The translations under genes were made by a program, and so were the position numbers. DNA of 64,000 bases from NCBI GenBank assembly GCA_018350325.1, contig JAEVLN010000014.1, forward strand, positions 1 through 64,000. The letters run 5' to 3'. Shown piece by piece: positions 1 to 10,739 of the stretch. The notes under the pieces were generated by a model that searched no databases, had not been told where the DNA came from, and was given only the letters and a program-made list of their open reading frames with translations. Every line of letters starts with the position of its first letter. The first letter of the stretch is position 1. The DNA is from Globodera rostochiensis (Eukaryota > Nematoda > Chromadorea > Rhabditida > Heteroderidae).

Positions 1-3000
1 CCAATAAAGCAGTTCAATTTGGGACGTTAATCAATTCTATGATCCTATTCTGAAAATTGAAAAAATATGGCGACCCTAAAAACAGGTAGTAAAAATAGCA
101 AACACACAGTAGTACACGTGAGGCATATTTCTGTGCAATATTTATTAATTTTGGGCATTTTTATTTTATTTGGGGCTGGTCAGATCCGAATGAAAATACA
201 ATCAATCGGATTCCTCTCGCCGCGCTGAGCACGAATCTGCAACAATTTTGCGTCGGTGACCACTATGAAGAAAGTTACGACGAGCAAATTAACTTGGCCA
301 TTAAAATATTCCTCCAACCGAATGCTGTGCAGATTTTAGAATAAGCTATATAAACCAAAAAACTAAGATAAATTGCCCAAAATGGTAGAAAATAAATGTA
401 ATTTTCAAGTGGAATTGTAGGTGAAAAATATCGGACAGGATTTTTATTAAATAATGCTTAGCGCTTTTTAAAACGACTCGACAAACCCAATAATGCAATA
501 ATATTCTTTGAAATTGTAAAATAATTTTATAAAATGCGTAAAAAATAAGGCCAATAAAAGCAGTTAATTTGGACGTTAATCAATTCTATGATCCTATTCT
601 GAAAATTGAAAAAATATTGCGACCCTAAAAACAGGTAGTAAAAATAGCAAACACACAGCAGTACACGTGAGGCATATTTCTGTGCAATATTTATTAATTT
701 TGGGCATTTTTATTTTATTTGGGGCTGGTCAGATCCGAATGAAAATACAACCAATCGGATTCCTCTCGCCGCGCTGAGCACAAATCTGCAACAATTTTGC
801 GTCGGTGACCACTATGAAGAAAGTTACGAGCAAATTAACTTGGCCATTAAAATCTTCCTCCAACCGAATGCTGTGCAGATTTTGAATAAGCTATATAAAC
901 CAAAAAACTAAGAAAAATTGCCCAAAATGGTAGAAAATAAATGTAATTTTCAAGTGGAATTGTAGGTGAAAAATATCGGACAGGATTTTTATTAAATAAT
1001 GCTTAGCGCTTTTTAAAACGACTCGACAAACCCAATAATGCAATAATATTCTTTGAATTTTAAAATAATTTTATAAAATGCGTAAAAAATAAGGCCAATA
1101 AAAGCAGTTAATTTGGACGTTAATCAATTCTATGATCCTATTCTGAAAATTGAAAAAATATTGCGACCCTAAAAACAGGTAGTAAAAATAGCAAACACAC
1201 AGCAGTACACGTGAGGCATATTTCTGTGCAATATTTATTAATTTTGGGCATTTTTATTTTATTTGGGGCTGGTCAGATCCGAATGAAAATACAACCAATC
1301 GGATTCCTCTCGCCGCGCTGAGCACAAATCTGCAACAATTTTGCGTCGGTGACCACTATGAAGAAAGTTACGACGAGCAAATTAACTTGGCCATTAAAAT
1401 CTTCCTCCAACCGTTGCTGTGCAGATTTTGAATAAGCTATATAAACCAAAAAACTAAGAAAAATTGCCCAAAATGGTAGAAAATAAATGTAATTTTCAAG
1501 TGGAATTGTAGGTGAAAAATATCGTACAGGATTTTTATTAAATAATGCTTAGCGCTTTTTAAAACGACTCGACAAACCCAATAATGCAATAATATTCTTT
1601 GAAATTGTAAAATAATTTTATAAAATGCGTTAAAAATAAGGCCAATAAAAGCAGTTAATTTGGACGTTAATCAATTCTATGATTCTATTCTGAAAATTGA
1701 AAAAATATGGCGACCTAAAAAGAGGTAGCAAAAATAGCAAAGACTCAGCATTACACGTGAGGCATATTTCTGGAATATTTATTAATTTTGGGCATTTTTA
1801 TTTTATTTGGGGCTGGTCAGATCCGAATGAAAATACAACCAATCGGATTCCTCTCGCGGCGCTGAGCACGAATCTGCAACAATTTTGCGTCGGTGACCAC
1901 TATGAAGAAAGTTACGACGAGCAAATTAACTTGGCCATTAAAATCTTCCTCCAACCGTTGCTGTGCAGATTTTGAATAAGCTATATAAACCAAAAAACTA
2001 AGAAAAATTGCCCAAAATGGTAGAAAATAAATGTAATTTTCAAGTGGAATTGTAGGTGAAAAATATCGTACAGGATTTTTATTAAATAATGCTTAGCGCT
2101 TTTTAAAACGACTCGACAAACCCAATAATGCAATAATATTCTTTGAAATTGTAAAATAATTTTATAAAATGCGTTAAAAATAAGGCCAATAAAAGCAGTT
2201 AATTTGGACGTTAATCAATTCTATGATTCTATTCTGAAAATTGAAAAAATATGGCGACCTAAAAAGAGGTAGTAAAAATAGCAAACACACAGCAGTACAC
2301 GTGAGGCATATTTCTGTGCAATATTTATTAATTTTGGGCATTTTTATTTTATTTGGGGCTGGTCAGATCCGAATGAAAATACAACCAATCGGATTCCTCT
2401 CGCGGCGCTGAGCACGAATCTGCAACAATTTTGCGTCGGTGACCACTATGAAGAAAGTTACGACGAGCAAATTAACTTGGCCATTAAAATCTTCCTCCAA
2501 CCGTTGCTGTGCAGATTTTGAATAAGCTATATAAACCAAAAAACTAAGAAAAATTGCCCAAAATGGTAGAAAATAAATGTAATTTTCAAGTGGAATTGTA
2601 GGTGAAAAATATCGGACAGGATTTTTATTAAATAATACTTAGCGCTTTTTAAAACGACTCGACAAACCCAATAATGCAATCATATTCTTTGAATTTTAAA
2701 ATAATTTTATAAAATGCGTAAAAAATAAGGCCAATAAAAGCAGTTAATTTGGACGTTAATCAATTCTATGATTCTATTCTGAAAATTGAAAAAATATGGC
2801 GACCTAAAAAGAGGTAGTAAAAATAGCAAACACACAGCAGTACACGTGAGGCATATTTCTGTGCAATATTTATTAATTTTGGGCATTTTTATTTTATTTG
2901 GGGCTGGTCAGATCCGAATGAAAATACAACCAATCGGATTCCTCTCGCCGCGCTGAGCACAAATCTGCAACAATTTTGCGTCGGTGACCACTATGAAGAA

Positions 3001-3540
3001 AGTTACGACGAGCAAATTAACTTGGCCATTAAAATCTTCCTCCAACCGTTGCTGTGCAGATTTTGAATAAGCTATATAAACCAAAAAACTAAGAAAAATT
3101 GCCCAAAATGGTAGAAAATAAATGTAATTTTCAAGTGGAATTGTAGGTGAAAAATATCGGACAGGATTTTTATTAAATAATACTTAGCGCTTTTTAAAAC
3201 GACTCGACAAACCCAATAATGCAATAATATTCTTTGAAATTGTAAAATAATTTTATAAAATGCGTTAAAAATAAGGCCAATAAAAGCAGTTAATTTGGAC
3301 GTTAATCAATTCTATGATTCTATTCTGAAAATTGAAAAAATATGGCGACCTAAAAAGAGGTAGTAAAAATAGCAAACACACAGCAGTACACGTGAGGCAT
3401 ATTTCTGTGCAATATTTATTAATTTTGGGCATTTTTATTTTATTTGGGGCTGGTCAGATCCGAATGAAAATACAACCAATCGGATTCCTCTCGCCGCGCT
3501 GAGCACGAATCTGCAACAATTTTGCGTCGGTGACCACTAA
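1..3540. repeat. Satellite array, ~545-bp unit, about 6.5 copies
   Basis: Units begin with CCAATAAA(A)GCAGTT at about 1, 551, 1095, 1642, 2185, 2731 and 3277, giving periods of 543-550 bp. Copies are nearly identical apart from small indels and a few substitutions, for example CGCCGCGCTGAG versus CGCGGCGCTGAG. The last unit stops at about 3538 inside the GGTGACCACTA motif, and the array runs off the left edge of the window. The unit is AT-rich with one GC-richer core (TCAGATCCGAATG to GACGAGCAAATT). One copy carries an open frame of 92 codons at 1697-1975, but other copies break it, so I do not call it a gene. Confidence 0.95.
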
Positions 3541-4253
3541 GAAAAAATGCCATTAATTGCTACCGTATATTATTATTAGCGCCTTTTTAAATGCATAAAA
3601 TGGCCGACTATTCGTACTTCACTTTTCTGTTTGTTGAACAAACACGCTTTATTACTAGGGAGCGGATTTATATTTTTTTAAATGTTTTTTTGTAGAATAG
3701 GGAATCATGAGAGAAGCCCAAAAATAGCATTCATTTCGAAAAATTTTATAATTATAGCGACTTTTTAGTCAACATAAATCAATATTTTGGCTTTTTTGAG
3801 AATAAATCAATATTTCGCCATTTTTCCATGAAAAAATTACATTTACGATTGTAGAGGAAATTTAATAAAGATTGAAATTTGATCGTTTTTGCACATTTTT
3901 TAAATTTTTGGCAATTTTTGGGGTTTTTGGTCAATATTTTGGGGGTTTTTAGTCAATATTTCGGGTTTTTAGTAAATATAAATCCGCTCCTTATTTATTA
4001 TGAATAGACAAATTGGATTATCTGATCGAGATTCCGCAGTTTCGTTCCCTTTTGTTCAATCCAAAATGCATGGATAACCACAAATTTCCAAAACTCACCA
4101 AAATTGTGTGAAATTCTGTAATATAAGACTAGGAATTCATACGCTTATGCCTGCCTATGTTCCGTTTTGTTTTTTCTGCTAGAGCTACATATTTACCAGT
4201 GAATTTCAATTGCTTTTAATATTTTGATCAATTACAATAACAACATCTGATTA
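3541..4253. other. AT-rich intergenic stretch
   Basis: No gene is seen. The stretch holds short imperfect repeats of a TCAATATTT(C/T)G word between about 3770 and 3980. It should contain the promoter and 5' leader of the S19 gene that follows, but no specific element could be recognised. Confidence 0.5.
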
Positions 4254-5208
4254 ATGGGCAAGCCAACGAGTGTTAAGGACGTTGATCAGCACGAAATTGT
4301 GCAGTCGGTTGCCACCTTTCTGAAGAAGAGTGGCAAGATCAAGTTGCCCGACTGGGTGGACCTGGTGAAGCTGGGCAAAAACAAAGAGTTGGCGCCAATA
4401 AACCCTGACTGGTACTACGTGCGTGTGGCATCCATGGCCCGTCGTCTTTACATTCGCTCACCAACAGGTTTTTTTTAGAAAATTAGAACTTAAAAGCAAG
4501 ATTTTAGTTTTTTCTCCGTCCTGCATGTCATTTTTGTTTTAAACCTTTTATCTGTTCTAACATGTGTTGATAATTTCATCGCGCAATGTTTTTTCGAAAT
4601 TAAATTTTGCTATTTTTCCGGTGTTGGCTCGTTCCGCAAGGTGTACGGCGGGAACAAGCGTCGCGGGGTGGCGCCCAACCACTTCTCCAAGGCGTCCGGC
4701 GCGGTCATTCGCAAGGCGTTACAGTCATTGGAAGAGCTCAAATGGGTGGAGAAAGACGCGGCCACCGGCGGGCGCAAACTGACCAAACAGGTTTCAAGCC
4801 TTTAGAGTCTGGCAGGACCAATAAGACTCGTTGACATGGTTTTCTGAATCCCGGTTGAGAGTAAGCCGGGTTTGCGATTCCAGAAACCCCGTCCGATTCA
4901 ATCTCAAGTCCACATCTCGAAAATCACGGGTCTAAAAACCTTCAAGACAGCCCGAAGTACTGAAAACCGAAAGTTTTGCCGGAGTTTGCGCATTTTTGTG
5001 TTGCCTTTCTCCCTTTCCATATGACCAACAACGGGAAAAAATGGTTTTTCTTAAATTCTGGGCTTCCCCCCTCCTCCCAATTTATTGGATTCCAGTTAAC
5101 ATTCGAATGTTTTAGGGGCTGGGGACAATTAACTTGTTGCAACTCCTTTAGGGCCAGAAGGACTTGGACCGCATTGCGTCGCAGCTGCGCTACGGCAGCG
5201 CCGAATGA
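4254..5208 (+). CDS. rps-19: 40S ribosomal protein S19 (eS19)
   Basis: Three exons, 4254-4467, 4621-4790 and 5152-5208, encode 146 residues, the usual eS19 length. The protein is a structural component of the small ribosomal subunit needed for pre-rRNA maturation. Recognisable blocks are the N-terminal VKDVDQHE, the [17 protein letters not shown] segment, [15 protein letters not shown], then [18 protein letters not shown] in exon 2 and a short C-terminal [12 protein letters not shown] exon. Phases join correctly (1, then 0). The first intron is odd: the frame requires exon 2 to begin at 4621, but the bases before it are TTTTCCG, not TTTTCAG, and no AG lies in the preceding 60 bases. This could be a sequencing or assembly error or a non-canonical acceptor. 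Identification is firm; the mature splice form is less so. Confidence 0.93.
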
Positions 5209-5698
5209 TAGCTAAGGGAGGGCACACTGATTGAGTAGGGAAACAATCCGTTCCCTTTTTTGTTGTTGTTGCTTTGTTATAAAGGAAATGAATTTCTTGA
5301 AAGTTTTTAGGCGTGTAAAGTGCGTATAATCATTGGTTTTCCCATTCATTCAAAAACATTTTTCGGATACCTATAATTCAAAAGCATTTGAACACGAAGC
5401 TTGGACCAAATTTCGGAAAACCATTTTCAAAAAATGAATTATTTGCAAATTAAGTTGGCTTTTCAGGCATCATTCGAATTCTGAATCCCGGAAACGCCTT
5501 TTTCAATATTTTACTCGAGGTCTGATTCGGAGATTCTACGTCTCCAAAAACCACTTGCCCTTTTTAGAAGTTTCAAGCAAAAAATTTTTTTTTGAAAAAA
5601 ATCGGACCATCATTTTTTAGGATGCCTTCAAATTTACTAAAGCAAAAATAACCATAAAAACAAAAGTATTCAAAATCGCATTGGACGAAAGCGCACTT
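5209..5698. other. Convergent intergenic region
   Basis: About 490 bp between the 3' ends of the S19 gene on the plus strand and the DPM3 gene on the minus strand. It is AT-rich and shows no further coding signal; it must hold the 3' UTRs of both genes. Confidence 0.5.
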
Positions 5699-6097
5699 TC
5701 ATTCATCTTTGTTCCGCTGCATCTGTGATCCATCAACTTTCTGGATTAGTCCACGTCGAAACAAGTCCTGCTTGGCCTCGTTGACTTCCTGAAACAATTG
5801 TAATATTTGCCCCGTCAAAATCCAGTGAATATCTGACAAAAAAAAACGGACACTGATCAGCCGTTTCCGAGCCGTTGCGCAATCGTTGAAGGTGAACACT
5901 CCGTACAGCACCGAGCCGACTGCGTACACCCCGAGCCCAGCCAACATCGCAAGCGGAAGAAGCAGCAACAGCACGTGCCGTCGATGCTCATCGCCGGCCA
6001 CGAGATGTTCAAGCGGACCAATCGCGAAAAAGAGTGAAAGCCATGCAATGAAGAACGGGGACAGCCGCCACGCGAAAATTACCAATTGTATGGCCAT
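5699..6097 (-). CDS. dpm-3: Dolichol-phosphate mannosyltransferase subunit 3 (DPM3)
   Basis: Two exons (6097-5852 and 5788-5699) give about 111 residues. DPM3 is a small ER membrane protein that tethers the catalytic DPM1 subunit, which makes dolichol-phosphate-mannose for N-glycans, GPI anchors and O-mannosylation. The sequence has two hydrophobic segments (about residues 4-26 and 41-65), then the family-typical YAVGSVLYGVFTFNDC block and a C-terminal helix NEAKQDLFRRGL, matching the conserved 'TFxDC ... EAxxDLxxRG' end of DPM3 proteins. The frame also reads through the 63-bp intron, so an unspliced 132-residue form is formally possible, but the family alignment supports removal. It lies 186 bp downstream of the CFDP1-like gene on the same strand. 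Confidence 0.85.
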   Translation of the reverse strand: MAIQLVIFAWRLSPFFIAWLSLFFAIGPLEHLVAGDEHRRHVLLLLLPLAMLAGLGVYAVGSVLYGVFTFNDCATARKRLISVRFFLSDIHWILTGQILQLFQEVNEAKQDLFRRGLIQKVDGSQMQRNKDE

Positions 6098-6283
6098 TTC
6101 GATGTTTGGAAATAAGATCAGCGAAAAAGACGAATTTTGTTTATAAAATCAAGATCAAAAACGAACAGAATTAAAACTGAACAAAAATTGACACAAATTG
6201 AATAAATATTTTTTCCTCTCCATTTAGGGTAAAAATCCACAAATGGTAAATTCTGTGGTTTCAATAAATTCTGCGCAATTTGT

Positions 6284-7001
6284 TCAACTCGGCTTGTTCC
6301 CCTGCTGTTGTTGGACCCGTCTTTCCTGCGCTCGCAAATCTCTCTCGCGCTCAAACTGACTGTAGTCAGCACGAAGCAAAAATTCCTAAAATAACGAAAT
6401 CAACCCTATTAACGCACGCCACAAAACTAAAAATTCTGAAATTTCCAAAAAAATCCAACTAAACCTGTTTGTCCAGATAGGCATCCTTGCTGCGCAAATG
6501 TGACTCCAACTCCCCCTCCAGCTGTTCTTCCTGCACAAATGCACGCCAGTCGGTGGCGGCAGTGTCCAGCACGGACTGCTTCCGCGGCTTTTTGCCCAAC
6601 GCACTGGTCAAGGCAGACAGACCGCCACCACGACTCGAAGAGCTTAAAACAAAGCAGCAAAGATAAAAAAATTCAGTAAAATCCAAATCATCGCCTTATA
6701 TTGTGAGATTTTCGGTGTTTCCATGTATCAGACTCAAACCAAAAAATTCAAATGCCTATGGACTCTCAACCAACCTCATTTGCCCGCTAAAAATTGCGGA
6801 GCAGCGTTTGCGCACTGTCGGTGCGCGTGTGTTCACAGAAAGAGGCGGCGTTTGTCGCTGCTCAGCCGTCGGCGGCGTTTTTGTTCCCGCTGCTCTGGTT
6901 GAAGTCGGTGTCTCACCATTCACCGCGTCCTTCCCTTCGGCGCTGCCATCCCCGTTCTGCACAAGTTCAGCTGCAATTTCATCACTGTCCGGTGTTGTCA
7001 T
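6284..7001 (-). CDS. BCNT/CFDP1 (SWC5-type) chromatin protein
   Basis: Exons at 7001-6775, 6642-6465 and 6385-6284 join in phase to about 168 residues. The C-terminal half is a clear BCNT-C domain: SVLDTAATDWRAFVQEE, then a segment ending in SKDAYLDKQ, then FLLRADYSQFERERDLR. In this family the domain defines CFDP1 in animals and Swc5 in yeast, a subunit of the SWR1/SRCAP complex that exchanges H2A.Z. The N-terminal half is Thr/Ala/Pro-rich and acidic, as expected for the disordered half. The exon 1 start lies 11 codons after a TTTAAACCCAG-like acceptor, which could be a spliced-leader site. A close copy of exon 1 lies at 26103-26345 on the other strand. The protein is shorter than vertebrate CFDP1, mainly in the N-terminal part. 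Confidence 0.85.
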
Positions 7002-7069
7002 TTGGGCCAAAGAATTTCTGGGTTTAAAAATCAATCTAGAAAATACCCTTCATAAAGTTTGTACGTTTA

Positions 7070-7560
7070 TGTGCCAAATGCAAACCCATAAGGGGGAGGA
7101 CCCTGTTGAGAATTTAGTAATACTTAAGTTTGTTGCCCCCCATTTTTGAAAAAAATACATTTTTTTTTCAAAGTCAGGTAAAAGGTGTTTTCTAGGGGTA
7201 TTCCGGGGCGTAGAATGCGAATCTGACCTCCGTTTCGACCCATTTCGAACCTTGAACCCGAATCCGAAAAATTCTTCAAAAACTCAAAATTTCCCAAAAA
7301 TTAATTTTGGCCTCAAAATCATTCCAGGGCTCGAATAGGTCGAAATGGAGGTCGGATTCGGATTCTAAGCCCCGGAATACCCCTAGAAACATCATTTTAT
7401 CGACTTTGAAAAAAACATGTATTTTTTCAAAAATGGGGGGGGCAACAAACTTAAGTATTACCGAGAATTTAAAGCATTTTTTGAATAGGTTGAAATTCTT
7501 GAAACTTATTTTACTTACAAATTAGTGTCCCCCCCCCCCCCCTATGAATTTGCATTTGAA
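7070..7560. mobile_element. Palindromic element, MITE-like (~490 bp)
   Basis: The left arm (about 7070-7245) and the right arm (about 7325-7560) are inverted copies. Matching blocks include the AATACTTAAGTTTGTTGCC stretch, the CATTTTTGAAAAAAATACAT block, TCTAGGGGTATTCCGGGGC and GACCTCCGTTTCGACC. The arms are separated by an ~80-bp AT-rich centre and carry a G tract on one side and a 14-base C tract on the other. No transposase is present. It sits just upstream of the CFDP1-like gene. Confidence 0.8.
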
Positions 7561-7659
7561 AAACTCAACATTCGTCTAAATAAGCTGCATTAGATATGCC
7601 AGATGGAAAAATGGGAAAAAGAAAGGGAATGGAAAGGCGAGTTAGAGAAGAGATCACTA

Positions 7660-8230
7660 TGGGTCCGGTAGGGGTCGTTTGAGTCTGGGCCACTTGAGTC
7701 TGGGCCACTTGAGTCTGGCCATTTGAGTCTGGTGGCCACTTGAGTCTGGCCATTTGAGTCTGGTTAGAAGGAACATTTTTTAAATTTAAATCTTCTAAAA
7801 TAAAAAAATCAAGCCTTTTGGAGTTTTTCTCAAAAAAATTTTCGCCAGCTGAAATATGGAAATTGTGAGGAAAAAGTGAAGAATTTTCGTGATAGATGAA
7901 CATATCGCCAAATACATTGAAAAATAATGTCGCTCCCTGTAATAATGTCTCACCCTGTAATAATGTCGCCCTTTCTGAGGAGGTTGAAAAATAATGTCGC
8001 ATATGGAATTAAAACAGTATATACGGTATATAAGACACCATTACCGTTTTTTGTTTAAGAAAGTTCTATTTTTTGAGAATATGTTGCTTGACTTTTTTAT
8101 TTTAGAAGATTTAATTTTAAAAATTTTTCCTTCTAACCAGACTCAAATGCACTCAAGTGGCCACCAGACTCAAATGTGACTCAAGTGGCCCAGACTCAAA
8201 TGGCCAGACTCAAACGGGCCGCTCCCCTAT
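7660..8230. mobile_element. Palindromic element with 'GACTCAAGTGGCC' terminal arrays
   Basis: A short array of CTTGAGTCTGG / CATTTGAGTCTGG words at 7670-7765 is mirrored by its reverse complement at 8140-8225. Inside it, a block starting GGTTAGAAGGAACA (7760-7830) is inverted at 8088-8140. The outermost match is CTATGGGTCC at 7657 against its flanking counterpart at 8227. The interior (7840-8002) holds a GGCGACATTATTACAGGG word series that recurs inverted in the element at 10740-11599. Confidence 0.75.
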
Positions 8231-8643
8231 GGGTCCACCCCAGCAACAGAAAATAAGCAATGAGCCAAAATTTAAGCAATTTTACCACTAATTCAAAAAA
8301 AAACATGCGGACCAGGGATGGGAATCGGAAAATAAACCCCGAAATTTCCGAAATCAATCCGAAAGAATTTAAAATCCGAAATCAAAACACAAAAATCCCG
8401 AAATTTTTCGAAATATCCGAAACCCGAAATTTTTTCAATTTGCATTTCTGATTTAAAAAAAGGGTTCTATCTTTTGTGCGGCTACCGGACATTTCACACA
8501 TTGGAAATTTCACACATAGACATTTCAGAATTTCACACAGCAGTGAAAAAATGGACGTTTCACACATAAATTTCGCACACATTAATAAAAGCTTTAAAAT
8601 ATTTTAAATGGATGAATAAATTTGAAATTAAGCTAAAGTTGAA
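8231..8643. other. AT-rich stretch with 'CCGAAATTT' and 'TTTCACACA' words
   Basis: No gene is seen. Short degenerate repeats of CCGAAATTTC (8330-8430) are followed by repeats of CATTTCACACA (8490-8580). A related word, GTGTGTGAAACGTCC, occurs inverted at about 10330-10385, on the far side of the 8644-9990 element. Confidence 0.5.
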
Positions 8644-9990
8644 TACCGTATTTCCTCAAATAGAAGACCCGGGTCTTCTATTGTTCAACCCCTCTCCAAA
8701 GGGGTCTTCTATTAGGGACGGAGGACGACTCGTTCCCGGCCAACTCGTTCCCCTTTTCAACAGTTTTTTTGTTATAACTTCAAAATCAAACATTTCGATA
8801 TCATTCGAAAGCTTACAGTTAGTAGAAACTTTCAAAAATAAAAGCTAAGCGATTGGCCAAATCTCAAAAAAGTTATGGCCAGAAAACCTTTTTTTGGCCA
8901 TACTTGACCATAACTTTTTGAGGCTTGGCCAATCGCTTAGATTTTGCTTGCTAATAGCTTCTCCTCCTACTAAGCTTTCGAATGATACCAAAATTGTTTG
9001 ATTTAGTTAGCTTTGAAAGAAGTTATAACGAAAAAACAGTTGAAAAGGGGAACGAGTTGGGGGTTAACGAGTTGGCCGGGAACGAGTTGGGGTTTTACCT
9101 TCTATTAGGGGGGGGGGGGGTCTTCTAATTGAGGGGGGTCTTCTATTGTTCAACCCTTTTTTGACAAATTATTCAGAGAACATGTAAAATTTGTCAACCC
9201 TTTTTTGACAAATTATTCAGAGAACATGTAAAATTTGGCTTTTATTTAAAAAACAAAAGCTTTGTTGATTAGCATTTTTTATAAATTTGCTCGATATATT
9301 CTAGAGTAGGCCGGGACCGGGATTTTTGGGAAAAACCGGGACCGGGATTTCAGCAAATTTAAAACCGGGAATTACCGGTTTTTTTCCCGGTCCCGGTGAG
9401 CCCGGGACTGAGATACTCGTTTGTACTTTTTTTCAGTACCTTAGTCCCGGAACCGGGAAAAATGGCCCATCTACGGATCCGCTCGTTTTGGCGCCGCTCG
9501 TTTTGGCGCGATCAGTCATAACATGGTTATTAGGAGAGCAAATCAAACAAAATTGGTATCATACAAAAGCTCTCAGCATGCTGAACCTTTGATCAAGCTA
9601 AAGCAAACCGATTTGTCTTTTTAAAAAAAGTTATAGCTTAAAACGTGTGAAAATTGCCATTTTTCGTGACAGTTTGGCGCGGTGACTCATAACTTCCTTT
9701 GTTTAAGTCGGAGCGCTTAGCTCTTTTATTATAGCATCTAAAGACATAGTGCTTTCGAATGATACCAAGAATGTTTGGTTTGATCATATAAACAAAAAGT
9801 TATAAAGCTTCAAACACGTCGGCGCCAAACTGAGCCGCGCCAAGCTGAGCCCGACCGTCTATTAGGGGGGGGGGGGGGGGGGTCTTCTAATTGAGGGGGG
9901 TCTTCTATTGTTCAACCCCTCTCCAAAGGGGTCTTCTATTAGGGGGGGTCTTCTAATTGAGGGGGGTCTTCTATTTGAGGAAATACGGTA
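8644..9990. mobile_element. TIR element, 1.34 kb, TA-flanked, composite
   Basis: A perfect 25-bp terminal inverted repeat begins CCGTATTTCCTCAAATAG at 8646 and is mirrored ending CTATTTGAGGAAATACGG at 9988. TA dinucleotides flank both ends (8644-8645 and 9989-9990), as in Tc1/mariner-type insertions. No transposase frame is present. The inside is composite. An inverted repeat of 'ACTCGTTCCC' and 'AAGTTATAACGAAAAAAC' sequence spans about 8725-9090. A GGGACCGGG word block lies at 9305-9470. A second inverted block with GGCGCC words spans 9480-9860. GGGGTCTTCTAATTGA repeats lie on both sides. Confidence 0.8.
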
Positions 9991-10074
9991 TTTGGCTTAA
10001 ATTGTACTCAAATCTCAATAAATTATAAAACAAACTCAAAAAACACAATGCCAACCCATTTTGGGCAACTTTTA

Positions 10075-10195
10075 TTGGCTCATAACTTTCTTCATAGTGG
10101 TTTCCGGCGCAGACTTCTTGCGGATTTGTACTCACAAATCAGCTCGACGAGAGGAACCGATTGGTAGTATTTTTATTCGGATCTGAATCATTCCC
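10075..10195 (-). repeat. Diverged single relic of the 545-bp satellite core
   Basis: Read on the minus strand, this segment contains TCAGATCCGAATAAAAATAC, then CCAATCGG(T)TTCCTCTCG, then ACCACTATGAAGAAAGTTA, in the same order and spacing as the GC-richer core of the satellite array at 1-3540. It is clearly diverged from the array copies, so it is an old solitary copy rather than part of the array. Confidence 0.8.
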
Positions 10196-10739
10196 ACATA
10201 AGGTAGAAATATCCTATGTGTGAACAGTTTTCCCGGTTTTAGTTTCCTGGCGGTTTCGAGGTTCCGGTCCCAAAACTGTTCCCTGATTTTGGCGGTTTCG
10301 GGAACCGGTTCCGGAACCGGGAAGTCACTGTGTGTGAAACGTCCGTTTTTTCACTAGTGTGTGAAATGTCCAATGTGTGAGATGTCCGGACACCCTTTTG
10401 TGCTTCACTCCGATATGCATAATTATATACTATTAACGGTAAAAACCCAACTCGTTCAGGGCGAACTCGTTCACCCCAACTCGTTCACTTTTTTAATTGT
10501 TTTTTCGTTCCTCTCGTCAAGCTAATTACGAATCTGCAAATTTGAGTCGCCGCTCTCTAAGCAAGTTATAACCCCTTAAGTTGCCAAAACCATGGAGGGG
10601 GGAGACCCTTTTCGTCAAAATTTTGAAAATATTTTATAATCTAAAAATTGTCTGAAAATATGTTAATATGTAGATTCACTGATTACAAAAAAATTTTTGA
10701 TTTCAATTATAATTAACGCTCCGCATAGGAGTTCATGAT

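Noticed and set aside
1697..1975. 92-codon open frame in a satellite unit
   Set aside because: Other units of the array carry frameshifts and stops in the same frame, so it is not maintained as a gene.
5240..5700. CRISPR-like or operator repeats
   Set aside because: No regular spacers or repeats; this is a eukaryotic intergenic region.
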